DNA from: Callorhinus ursinus
Taxonomy: Eukaryota; Chordata; Mammalia; Carnivora; Otariidae
Length of the DNA stretch: 64,000 nucleotides
Reading direction: 5' to 3'
Assembly: GCF_003265705.1 (NCBI RefSeq)
Contig: NW_020312859.1
Span: 5,668,763 to 5,732,762, forward strand
In this document: positions 21,938 to 33,473 of the stretch, piece after piece
Position numbering within the stretch: the stretch's first letter is position 1
How the letters are laid out: each line of letters begins with the position of its first letter
Made by a program: the position numbers and the translations under genes
Notes under the pieces: model-generated
Seen by the model: the letters and a program-made list of their open reading frames with translations, nothing else
What the model was told of the DNA's origin: nothing
The model's database searches: none

Positions 21938-24900
21938 ACATCAGATCATAAACACTTTCATTACATAGAAACTTTGGTTAGCCAGCAGTACATTGTCTTA
22001 CATCATCTCTGAAAATGCCCTGTGTCTGTTCTCTGGAGATCATGGGGGCTACTTGTCCCCAGCACGCGCGGAACTGGGGCTGAAGCCCTAGACCCCCCCA
22101 CCCCCCACCCCCTCAAGGAAGGTGGTACGTTTGCCGAGGCAGCTGCCCGCCTTTCCCTGCCCTGGGGGCGAATCGGCACTGGCGCCCGCCTGCCGTCTGG
22201 AAATGGACTGCTCACCTGATAGTGTTTGCTCACCGCGCTCTTAAGTGGTTCCAGCCATCCTGCTTGTTCGTGGGAGTTTGAATCATGGACCAGAACTTTT
22301 CAGTTACCAGGTCAACTTCAAGAAGTATTTGTTGTTAAGCCTGATGTACTGACCGATGTGCCCACGTTTTTGTTGTTGTTTTTCAATCTAGATGTTTTCA
22401 GAGTGAGAGGAAAATTGAGAAAAGGAACGTGCAGGGCGGAACGTGGAAGTGCACGGCCCCAGCGTGTGGCTTTGGCCACTGTGGTCTTCGGAGCCCTTAC
22501 CCACACTCCCTTCCAGGCTGCCAGTGGTCTGGGAAGGAAGTCTCCCGCAGCTGGGAGTAAGAGCGAACGCTCTGGGATCTGGGGAGCCAGGAGTGGTCAG
22601 AGCTGGGGTGGTCCTTGGCACAGAGACACCCAGAGTGCTCATGGCCCCCGTGCCGAGGGCCTGGCTAGGTGCTGGGCATCGCCGGACAGGCCCTTGTGAA
22701 GATGTTTCTTAAGTTCTGCATTTATATCCCCAAATTTGGAAACAAGATCTCTGTCTACTTTAGCCTAATCCTCATACCATTTTTTTTTTAATTGAGAAAA
22801 ATCACAGGAAAAGGTGCTTTTGAAACACTGGGAAACTTGTATACAAAGCTGTACTACTTGGTAAATCCCTATTTCCCCCAAAACTGGCTGTTCTGAGAGC
22901 AGCAGGTGAAAGTGGGGCAGGCAGAAGTCATGTCCCCGGCAGCTCCGCTCACCTCCTGGAGACCACCTGCTTCCCCAGGCACTAAGGCCTTGTGAGCATG
23001 CTTCTCCTGGGCCCAGGCTGGGGGAGCAGCACAAAGCAACACCAGAGAGAGGACAGGGGCTTCGGGCATGACAGACTGGTGGTAGGGTGGGCGCTGTCCT
23101 CCTCCCCGACCCCACCCAGGAAATGAACTGGGTGGGGCACCTTGCTGGCTTGGCTCCAAGGGCAAAGATGGTGGTGGCACCTTCTGCCTTCCAGGAGAGG
23201 GCTTTCTCTGGAAACCAAAAGATCTTGAGCCCCTGTTCTTCTAAAGTGTCTTCTCCCGCTCTCTCAGACCCAGTAGGGACCACCTCTGAGTTGTTTGAAA
23301 CGTGACGTGTGAGTACTTGGCAAGTTCTGTGCCCTGTGTTTGTGTCCTTTCCATTTGAGTGTGAAGCTGTTTAGCCCCAAAGACCTCGTGGCAGAATTGC
23401 CAGTGGTGATTGCCTTCCTTCAGAGAACAGACACCTGGACTTTTTCGTTTAGGGTTTATGTACATGCAGATTAATTTATATATACACGTAGATACAGTAC
23501 AGATAGTCATTTGATACTTTACTGAGAAAATGTCCACCTGAGGTATACACTTGAGGAAGCTCACGGCACAAGGCTGTTAGGGGAAGGAGCCTGTGTTGGA
23601 GGGAATGCCGGTACCCAGGGCGCAGCTGAGGCGGCCTGGCCGGAAACCAGCTGAGTGTGGGGGACACCAGCCTGCAAGCCTCACTCCCAGAGCCCCGCGC
23701 TGGCCAAAGGGCTTTAGAGAGGATTTTCTTGTTTATTTAATTTGTATTCATATTTCATCTACAACCCAAACAACAACACACAAAATACATGGTGGACAAG
23801 TTCATGCAGGACATAACGACCCAGCCTCGGCACCAGCCTGTCTTTAGAAGGTGGGGAAGCTACAGGCCTGCCCGTCTGGGCATGTTTTCCTCTGTTAGCC
23901 CTGCCCACGAATGGCAAGACTGCCCAGGTAAGGACCCCAGCAGGCTAGACCGTCCCTCCTCCTTAACTGTGGTCTTGGACCTGAGCAAATAATGGGTTTG
24001 AAGCCTCACGCTTACAAGAACCACGGTCAGAGGTGATGGCGAGAGAGAGCTGGGTCAGCGAGCCGGTGCCCAGCGCTCTGGGTACTTGGGGAACACAGCT
24101 GACCTGGCACAGAGACCCACACTGGCCCGGAATGCATGGGGGTGCAGCACTGCAGCATCCACCCTGTGTCCTGTCACAAGACAGATCACCGTGGTTTTGC
24201 ACGCCCTCAGAAGGTGTCTGTGATGTTGCCTCCAGCAGGTCCGTGGGCTGCAGAGTTGAGACGTGGGGTTACTCTCCCCCGAAGGAAAGCCTCGTGTATA
24301 AGGTGACTCATCTTTGCCCCTCTTCTCTGTATGCACTCGGACTCGTGAGAGATCGTAAAATATTTCAGTGTTTTTTGTCGCCTATGTCAGGCACATGTTT
24401 GGTTTATTCTATTTTTTACATGGGGTTGTAGATTCAGTTGTAGTAGTTGAAACCAGATCATCATTCTGATAAAGGAAAGCCGGATTCATGATACGTATAC
24501 CTTGCATATTTTGATTACTTGTTTTAATTCTTGACTATGAAGGAGCTTTTTGATTTGAGAGGAGAGCTCTCATTTTCAGGAGTCTCAGGTTCCTGAAATA
24601 GAGCACCCTGGTTGGATGGCCCTGTTGGCATTTGGGGTTTGGTAGCGCCATGTGAGTTAGGGCTCCTGGCCTGGCCTGGCTGAGTGACTGGCAGCTGTCC
24701 CGGTGGACCAGAGCGCCTCGACCGGAGGCTCTGCTCCCTGTTCTCCAGAAGCACGGGTGTGGGAGCTGGGCAGTGTTGGCCCCTAGCTTGTGGGCTCCCA
24801 TGTGCACAGACGGTGGTGTCCCTGCTGGCCGTGGGAGGCTGTCCCACCAGGAAGTTTCAGCGTGCTTTCCAGGCTGAGATGTGGCTCTTCATCCTGCTCA

Positions 24901-27733
24901 GTCGGTGGCTCAGTGACAGGTCCTGTGTCTGCTCCAGTCCCCTCTGGCTCTGGGACATCTGTGCCAGGCTGCCTTCTGTGGAGGCTGGGTGCTCGCGCCC
25001 TCTGCACCTCCTCCCGCGGCTCCCGACTGGGCTGCCTGGTCTCTCTCCCTGTAAGCCCTTTGCCATCGGTGCAGCTTTGTCGGTGTAAACCTCACAAGCC
25101 CCAGTGGATAAAGGCACTTTGTAGGAGAGGAGAACCGGCCAAGAAGAAAGCGTCAAACCAGACCAAACCTGGATTTGGGCTTTTTCTAATTTTTCCCCCT
25201 TTTTCCTTGCTCAGCGTTTATCTGGGGTAGGTTATTGGTTTGACACACACCTTTTGTATTAAGTTTAAATTTTCCTTTATCCCATCGATGTGCAAAGCTC
25301 AGATGCTGGAGAAGACCCTGTAGATGGGTAAGGATCCACTGAACGAACTTCCAGGCCAGAGCTAGTAGCTGCCTGGGCCGGGAGGCTAACAGGCTGGGCT
25401 CTCCTCGCTCCCGTCTGGAGCCCCGTCTCCAGGGCTCCGGACACAGCTTCCTTTGTTCTCTTTCCTGAGGAGCCCAGGCCCGCCCAGCCTTCCTGCGCAG
25501 ACCTCGGGGGCCATCTCTGCATGGTTGGGGGAGCACCTGCCCTGAGAAAGCAGGGAGTGGGGAGCCCGAGCCTTCCTCTGAATGGTCCCCGCCCCCAGCC
25601 CGGCTTCGGTCTGAGGTAGCCATCATGCTGTTTCTCCGGCTATTTCTAACAGCCAAGCTGTGCAACATCAGGGCTGAGGAGGCCGGAGGCAATGCCTCAT
25701 CAAAGTGACGAGTTTTGATTTGGGCCGAGTGACCGTGGAAGTGACGACTGTGGGTGCTGCTTGGCTGGCTGCCCAGCCCAGCTCTACGTCCAGATGGAAC
25801 AGAGAGGCCTCGGTTGGGGTTTGTTTCTGCCCCAGTCTGTGTGGTGTTCCTGGCACCAGGTCGTCCTGGGAAGGGGCTTCTCTGAGCTGACCCAGCAAGT
25901 ACACGCGGGAGTGAGGTAAAGGGCTCAGAGCATTTGGTCCTAGGGGTGGTCCAGAGCCTGCTTTTCTGTCTTTCAGTCCTGAGTGCACTCGTTAAGCCTG
26001 GCCGCTAACCTGGCCACTCCTTTGAACGGGGTCCCAGTCCTTCACCAGACTTGAGACCCGACAGCCTGGAGCCAGCAGGAAGCAGCCATTCTATCTGCCG
26101 AAGTCCAGAGCAGGGGCGGAACCCCCGGTGTCTGGCACGGATCAGCAGGCCCCGGTCACCACATGGACACGGTGGCAGCAAGCCCCTGCGGCCGTTGATT
26201 TTTAAAACCCCTATCTTTCGGTCGGCAGGACTGCCAGGATCCACAAAGAACACGTGGCTCCCGCTTTGCCGTCCCCAGCCCCAAGGCTTCCGCAGCCCTC
26301 AGAACCTGGCCCTTGTGGCTGCTCAGGCCGGAGCGAGAGGGAGAGGTGAGCACAGCGAGCAGGGCTTTTCAGAGGTGGTGGTCTTCTCTTCTGCTGGGTG
26401 TCTTTCCTGCTGTCCACTGGGGGGCAGGTGGCAAGCCAGGGTGCCTGAGAGTCTGAGTGGTGACCTGCCGTTGGTGCCTCTTCGGAGCCGGGCTGTGCCG
26501 CGCGCGCACACCTGAGCACTTGAGTGTTAGTGGCTTTTCTTGGCTAATGCTCCGTAACTGCTCTTCCTTTCCACGATAAATGGGTGATTTAGAAGTCTTT
26601 CGAGTCTTCGGCTGGGGCCGAAGGTGAATTGTCCAGGGTAGAGGCTGTTCGGAGTCACTGAATATAGAAAGTTGCCAGTGTGTGTGGTCTTTCCCGAGGG
26701 TCAAACCCCAGAGTAGATACACTGGTGGAGGGTAACCATCTACCCCCGTGGTAGCTGTTCTGTAATTTGTGTTTCAAGAGAGATTGTCACTCATCCTTGG
26801 TTCCTGCCCATACAGAGGGCTCATTCTGGCAGTTTGCTTGAAACGCTGGCTGGGCGGGAGCCCCAGGCTGACGGGTGCTGGCTGGCGGGGGAGCCAGGCC
26901 GCCCTCAGCAGGGACGCAGCATGGTCAGCGGGCACCCAGTGAGGCCAGGCGAGTGCCAGGGGACAAGGGGCGCCCCGTGCAGAGGAGTTCCCACGGCGCT
27001 TCTGGGCAGGCGCGTCGTTGAGCTGTCAGGAGGACCGGACTGTGCCATAATTGTTATGACAAAAAAAACACGCCAACCTTCCTCTCTCCCCTGCCGGCCA
27101 TTGTTCATTGAAAGTTTACTGAGCACAGTCTTTGTGGATGTCAGGGAGGTTGCCATGGCTGCAGGGTCCTTCCTGACGGGCCTGATCCCTGCTGGTTTTC
27201 TTCCCCCCGCTTACCTTTTAGTCTTCGGGGCCACGGGAGGGCCAGGAATGGCTGGTGAGCAGTTTGCCCTGGTGCGCCGCCTTTCTCCCAGAGACACTGG
27301 AAAGACAGGATCATCTTGGTGCTAAGAAGCAACTGCCCTGTTTGTCCAGAGGCAAATGGAGACTTTACCGAACTATACAAGAGGGTCCCTACCCCCCTGC
27401 GGCTGCCAGGTGTGAGACCAAACTGAGGGGCATACTCTGTGGGTCAGGACTGGGTGGGATGGGAATTCTTTACCCAGGGGTAAGTGTTTTTAACAGAAAG
27501 ATGTAACTTGCCTTTGGACCGTGGCTGTGCCGAGGCGGTGGAGTGGGCTGCCCTCTCTGGGCTGAGTCTCCAGGCCTCATGAGGTCCCCTGTGGGGATGC
27601 TGCTATTTCTAAAATGCAAATTGCACATTTCCTAGATTTTGTATCTGTGGATTTGGATGAGGGAGCAGGGCCAAACTGCTTATACAATTTGATATGGGCC
27701 GAAATGGTACTTCAAATCTTTTGATTGTTCCTA

Positions 27734-27739
27734 AATAAA
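27734..27739 (+). terminator. ZHX3: Likely distal ZHX3 poly(A) signal
   Basis: AATAAA within TTCCTAAATAAAAACATAAA. T/G-rich sequence (GACTTTATTTTGTGGGGGAG) follows 30-40 bases later as a plausible downstream element. Its distance from the stop suits the long human-type 3' UTR. Confidence 0.5.
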
Positions 27740-27755
27740 AACATAAATACGTTTC

Positions 27756-30700
27756 ACATCTGCTGACTTTATTTTGTGGGGGAGCCCGAAAAACTAAAAA
27801 CACTTCACATCTGCTGATTTATTTAGTGGGCAAGCCCGACCTTAAACGTGGATGGATGAGCAAGGCCATTCCCCTTGGCCCACTTCAGGAAAGTTCCACT
27901 GCTGGGTCCACAGGATTGGCTTCTACGTGATGGAACCATGATGTTTTTAGGAATTACACTCCATAGACAAAGGCAGAGGAGTCAGACCTGGAGTCCTCAG
28001 GTGTCTGGTAAGAGGATGCTGGCAAGTCCTTTTCTTTCCCCTTTTTGCCCCATGAGAAGAGTACTCAGAAGCAGAGCTTGTCCTGTTCGCTAAGGAGGGG
28101 CTGGTGAATATGCGTAAGGACCCAGGGGCCTCCAACGAACATTAAAAGCCTTATTTCTAAGATTCAGAGCAATTGCATCTTGTTGGGGTGACCCTGAGGG
28201 CCTGTGACAGGAAAAAGGGAGCCCACAAATATCACCTGGGGCAGAGACATACCAAGGCAGTTCTCGTCCCAGGTGGACACCAGGGCCTGTCCCTGGCTTT
28301 GGCCCTTCTGGAGGCCAACTTAAGCCCTGGGAGAGCAGCTCTGCGTCGAATGTAAAGCAAGTCCTTGGGAGCTGGACCAACCTGGCGTGGAGCCCTGAAG
28401 CCAACCAGCCGAAGCCCCAGGGTGGGTGCAGACTCAGGCAGTGGCTTCTTGGGACACAGCTGTGGACGGAGCTGGCAGTAGAAGTCAGCAGGGGGTTGCC
28501 ATGAGCTTCCGTGGGGCAGCTGCGATGGCCTCCAGGCAGGAAACAGAAGGCCTGCCTGACTCCTGGGCATGAGGCCCCTGGGGATTCTCAGAGGAACGAC
28601 CCAGTGAGGAGGATTCTCAGGCTGAGACAGGGCGTGAGCTCTTGAACTGAAATGTGAGGCAGGACCTTATTTTGTTCCATGAACTAACTAGTTTGGTGGG
28701 ATAACCGGATACTGCTTGTAGTGGTTTTTCCCTTCAAAAGAACAGCAATGGTGGGAGATGATGGGCTCAAATGGAAAGACGAGTGAGTTTTTAACTAGCC
28801 CCAACCTTCAGGTGTTGTTCAGGATGTGCCCGGTCAGGACGGGGGGCCTGGTGTCCTCTGCTCATGGCCGCAGATCCTCGTGAATGGCACTGGCCCTCAG
28901 CTGGGGTCAGAAACTGCTCCTGCCTTCTCACAGGGCAGCCTCGAGAGAGAGGGGTGCTTGGCCCGACTGCTCTCTCTGCAGGGGTGTCAGCCGCCGGCCT
29001 CGCAGGTAGTCCTGTGCGCATGCGTCCGCTGGCCGAGAAGCCCAGGCCCGCCACTCGGAGCACAGTCTCCTTGTCCCTGCTCTGCCAGCCAGCCAGGAGT
29101 AGTTCCTGCTGGAGACCACAGGAGAGGGGACCTGGCAGGGAGCCGTCCACTGCTTGTCTTTGCCCCTGGTTCCATGGACTTCCTCTCCCTGGCCCTGTTT
29201 TTTTGTGTGTCCTCTGCGCAGACTGGTGGGTCTCAACCCTGACTGCTCATTTGGTTCCCCTGGGCAGCTTTTGGAAAAGAGCTGTTAGGGCTCCGGGCAC
29301 TGGTATTTTTCAGAAGCTTCCCAGGTGATGCCTAACCCAGTGGGTGGGAGGCAGTGCCAGCCCAAGCGACCCCACGGCAGGGACAGGGCCTGCATGCGCG
29401 GTGAGGCAACTACCCACCACAGGCCCAGACCTTCAGGCTTGAGTGAGGGTCTCCCTTCACCCCACCTGCTTGTGGGGCCTCCCGGGGCAGTCAGTGAGGT
29501 CAGGTCGGCCTGGAGGAAGCGGAGGTGAAACTGACCTGTGCATTTGCATGACTGAGGGTTGTCGTGTTTTCTGCTAGGATGAAAGATCAAGACATTGGCG
29601 ATGAAAGGCAAAGTCGCAGGAGAAGGGGAAGGGGGGTGGGGTGGGGGACAGGCAGGCCTCAGGTCTAGGAAGCCGCTGCAAGGGCTTCAGAACTGTCTCT
29701 CCCCGAGTCACATTCCAGAAAGACACTTGTTCAGTAAATGATTGAACGTATGTTCTGATTAAAATAACAGTGGTTGGGCGCCTGGGTGGCTCAGTTGGTT
29801 AAGCGACTGCCTTCGGCTCAGGTCATGATCCTGGAGTCCCGGGATCGAGTCCCGTATCGGGCTCCCTGCTCAGCAGGGGGTCTGCTTCTCCCTCTGACCC
29901 TCTTCCTTCTCGTGCTTTCTATCTCTCATTCTCTCTCAAATAAATAAAATCTTTTAAAAAAAAATTAAAAAAATAAAATAACAGTGGTCAACACCAACAA
30001 GCCAAGCCTGTGCCATGATGACGGGGGCCCCTAACCAAAGGCCCCGCACAGAACCTCTTCCTCCATAGATTAGAAAAGTCTCACCTGGCCACGGGACTCT
30101 GGAGCAGAAAAACACGGCTTGGGAAGTCCAGGTTAACTCGCACCCACCACCTTGTCTGTGGGAAAAGGACTGTCCTCTCTGAGTGGGTCAGAGAAGCTCT
30201 AGAAGAAAGCCAGGGGGCCAGCAAGAACCTGAGCAGTAGGTGCTCTGATACTGTCAAACCATCTCAGTGGATAAGAAGAAATATTCTAAACTGGTCCCAG
30301 TTCTCCAAGTGGGTGCTGCTCAGAGGGACCTACAGTGAACCAGGACTGGCCCCCAACCTGTAAACTTGGGAACTGTTGTTAGGTCTTTGTGGTCTGACTT
30401 GTCATACAGGAAGGGGATGCTTGGAACCTCTAACTCTTCATCAGCCTTGGACTTGACTTAAAAATCTTGGTCTCTCCATGCTTTGTGTGGTCTGTGAATT
30501 ATCACACCAGGGGTATACTCATTACCATTTTAAGAACCAACTGATTGTAGTTAACCTGCATCTTTTCAGTGACAGATCTTTTCAGGCTCCCCGGGCTGGC
30601 GTTTTAGGCCTGTGCCCACACATCCACCAGGCAGGCAACTGTGTATGTGCGTCATTTCTGATCCACACCGGCATAGACCACGGGGAAGGTAAGGGCATGG

Positions 30701-32190
30701 CCTTTTCAACCAGGTCTGGGCATAGAGATTGGGTTGCAGGCTGTTGAGGCTTTTCACCCTACTTCGGAATGCTGCGTTGTTTTGAAAGGAGAGGCTTCTG
30801 TGGGCTGAGAGGGGACTTGGGTTGTCTCCTGCTCACCCCCAGAGCTGGCGGGCCACAGAAACCCGGGCTCCCTCACAGGCAGGCCGGTGGCCACACTCGA
30901 CTCCAACATACCCCAGGCAGACGAGCTGGAGGAGCCCAGAGGGGAGATCTGCTTGAACCGGAAGTTGTGCAAACCACCCCCCCCACCCCGCCTCCACTGC
31001 ACAATAACCACCCAACAAATGGTCCATAGTTAAGTCTCCAGACAATTGGCTCTCCCGGCCACCCCCGCAAGAGCCCACCAAGGGACCTGGGGATGCTTTA
31101 TTTGGCAGGCCAATCTTAAGAGGCCAGCACAACGAGCAACTGGCCCACCCCGACCCTGGATGCGGGCAGCGGGCTTGCATGTGCTCAGTGCTGGCTGCGC
31201 CGTGAGGTGCCTCTGTCCTTCAGTGGGGCTGCCTTCCCGACCTTTCCCATCTCCTTTCTGAGATCTCTGCAGTAGCTAGGCAGAAGCAGCCAGCCGCTGA
31301 GCAGCTGTCCCCGCAAAGCAGGTAACTCCTTAACCCGCTTCCGTTCCTAAGGGAAAGCATCCCGAGTCATCTTTGCCTTCAAACAAAAACCCACCTGACC
31401 ACCAGAATGGGCTTTGCTATTTCTTCTCCTCCCATCCCTCTCTACCTGATTCCGACAGCCTTACCGGTCCCCACAGGACAAGGCATGTCGCAGCCAGACC
31501 CTCCCCTCCCCCGGACTCTGCCCCAAGGCTTCCCCCCAAAGGGGAGCAGAAGTAGGTAATTTAGTGACTATCCTACTAAGAAGAAAAATAACGATGTTTT
31601 TAAAGTCCTTTTCAGAAGGAAAACTTTTCCAATAAAATTTAAGATTTTTGTTAATATTTAAATTATGAGCCAAACGCTGGCAACCATATATAGATGTGTT
31701 TGCTGTGGACAAGACTGCGCGGTCATACTTGCAAAGACGACCTCGGAACTAGTTTAAGTAAACCAGTACATTTTCTCAGAAATCTGTATAATTTTCTTCG
31801 GTTTACAATCCATGATATGGAAAGTTTAATAGAACGTTAAATAATTTACCTTCTACCCTAAAAGCAAGCTATAGAAAACGGAATCACTATTAGGATCGAA
31901 TAATAACAAGGCTTTAACGGCTCAGTGGTTTTTCTTAAGAGTATATAAATATATAAATCTTGAAAAGGTAACACTGTTAGTTGAGCTGTAAAATCCATAA
32001 AAATAACAGTTCTGCCACAGTGCAGACAAGTTCACTCAGTTTGCTCCCCCACCCCCACCAAGCAGCTTTCCGGTTAGAAGTGGAAGACCTAGAAAATCAT
32101 ACCCTACGTGAAATAATGAAGATAGTGAGAAACGGGGTGTGCAAAAAATAACCTTTAAAATTTCCATCTCCAACATCACAGATGCCCAGT
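27756..32190. other. Intergenic interval between the convergent ZHX3 and PLCG1 3' ends
   Basis: No gene is supported. It contains one SINE (29775-29974), mixed unique sequence and an AT-rich block from about 31555 to 32190. Exact borders depend on the poly(A) sites used. A plus-strand AATAAA at 31631-31636 and a minus-strand AATAAA at 31097-31102 could extend either gene into it. Confidence 0.6.
29775..29974 (+). repeat. CAN-SINE in the intergenic interval
   Basis: Head GGGCGCCTGGGTGGCTCAG, second-subfamily body, and exact 14-bp duplications AAAATAACAGTGGT at 29761-29774 and 29975-29988. Confidence 0.95.
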
Positions 32191-33430
32191 AACAGGACTT
32201 TCAACTGGTTTAATGGACACTCAGGATCATCTCGGCACCCGCCTGCTGTGCTGTCTGCAGGCTCCGATCCCAGGTCTGCTGCTGCAACAGGGAGAGGGGT
32301 CTTCAGTCTTAACTCGGACGGGGTGGGGGTGGGGCGGGGGAAGGGGGTCCCCTGGCCGGCCTGCTGGAGGGCGCCCTGAAGGAGGCATGTCCGTGTGTGC
32401 AGTTTCCTGAATGTACTAGGGAAAAGCCCCGCTCTGGGCTGCACCCGTCTCCAACCAAGGCCTCCAGTCTGTCGCTCCGGCCGTTAGACCTCCGGCCTGG
32501 TGGTGGCCTCTGCGTGAGTGCGAGGCACGCCGCGGCGGACCGTGGGGCAGGAGGGCCGGTGCAGTTGGGCCGGCACGTCCGCAAACTCTGGCGGCCCGGT
32601 AAGCGGGTCCGGCTCCAGGTTCGTTCGCATCCACAGCACTCGCCTTGGGCTGCCCCCCACCCCCCCACCCCCGGCTTCGGGCAGCAGGCAGGTGGCGCAG
32701 GGCGCCCAGGTCCTTCCCTTTCTCCTCCCCCTCCCCCCCCCCAAGGTCCTGAGGTGCTGCTGGCCGCCCTCCAGGCAGCCCCTCACACAGGGGCCCATGG
32801 CAGCCCGGGCCGCCCGCTGCGACTGTCTGACACGATCCCCCGTATCTTGCGGGCTGGGTGGTGGTCCCGGCCGCGGGCAGCGCGCCCTTGTGCTGTGTTC
32901 TCTTCCTTGAGCTGGCGGAGCCCTTCTCCAGGCAGGTCCTGTGCTGCCCCGCCCTGGCTCCGCGGCCAGCGACCCTCACCCCTTTCCGGCTGGGGTTGTG
33001 AAGCTCCAGGATGATGTAAACTCGGGGCTGCTTCCCTGGCCCAGCGAGGCTGCTGCGGCTCTCTCGGCAAGGTCAGCGGTTCCTCCAAGCCGCCCGTGCT
33101 GCGGGCCGAGGCAGCCTCTGTCCCCAAGGGGCTGCAGCCACGGTCCTGGCCCCACGGACGGAAGGCTCCACCCCCAGAAGGCAGGACCAGATGTGTGCTT
33201 AATTAATTCGAATCACAGTACGAGTTTCGCCTTCACCCACAGCTGGGGCATGGAGGCCCCAAACAGTACAACTCATCAATGGCTTGGTTTGTCTAGCAGT
33301 CACTGCTGGAACCCAGCTCCAGGCCTCGGGGCCAGGACGGCCGCCACGGCAGGCCGCTTCCCAGGGACCCAGCTCGCGGCGCTCCACGAGGCACGCGGCG
33401 CCTGCTTCTCTCGACGGGGCTGGCGCACAG
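32190..33430 (-). other. PLCG1: PLCG1 3' UTR (probable extent)
   Basis: Sequence after the stop codon at 33431. It is GC- and CpG-rich from 33430 to about 32250, then abruptly AT-rich. I infer an end shortly after the ATTAAA at 32209-32214. If the minus-strand AATAAA at 31097 is used instead, the UTR would be about 2.3 kb. Confidence 0.55.
32209..32214 (-). terminator. PLCG1: Candidate PLCG1 poly(A) signal (ATTAAA)
   Basis: The minus strand reads CCATTAAACCAG. GT-rich sequence (TGTGATGTTGG) follows about 30 bases later. The resulting 3' UTR of about 1.2 kb seems reasonable for PLCG1. An AATAAA at 31097-31102 is the alternative. Confidence 0.4.
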
Positions 33431-33473
33431 CTAGAGGCGGTTGTCTCCGTTGACCCGAGTCCGTCGTGGGGCC
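33431..33473 (-). CDS. PLCG1: PLCG1 exon 32 coding part (residues 1276-1289 and stop)
   Basis: 43 coding bases after GTCCAG. Encodes [13 protein letters not shown] and TAG at 33433-33431. Matches the conserved basic PLCG1 C-terminus. Confidence 0.95.

Larger units (their letters stand above)
21579..27755 (+). other. ZHX3: ZHX3 3' UTR (long form)
   Basis: About 6.2 kb of non-coding sequence between the stop and the poly(A) signal at 27734. It starts with a CpG-rich GCC-repeat segment (about 21615-21790) and then becomes ordinary mixed sequence. No SINE or other clear interspersed repeat is seen within it, as expected for transcribed UTR. Open frames up to about 170 codons occur on both strands but are short, overlapping and show no family resemblance. 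The extent is inferred. Confidence 0.6.

Noticed and set aside
32397..33014. 205-codon plus-strand and 187-codon minus-strand frames in the PLCG1 3' UTR
   Set aside because: High GC content produces long open frames on both strands. No start context, splice link or family match supports them.
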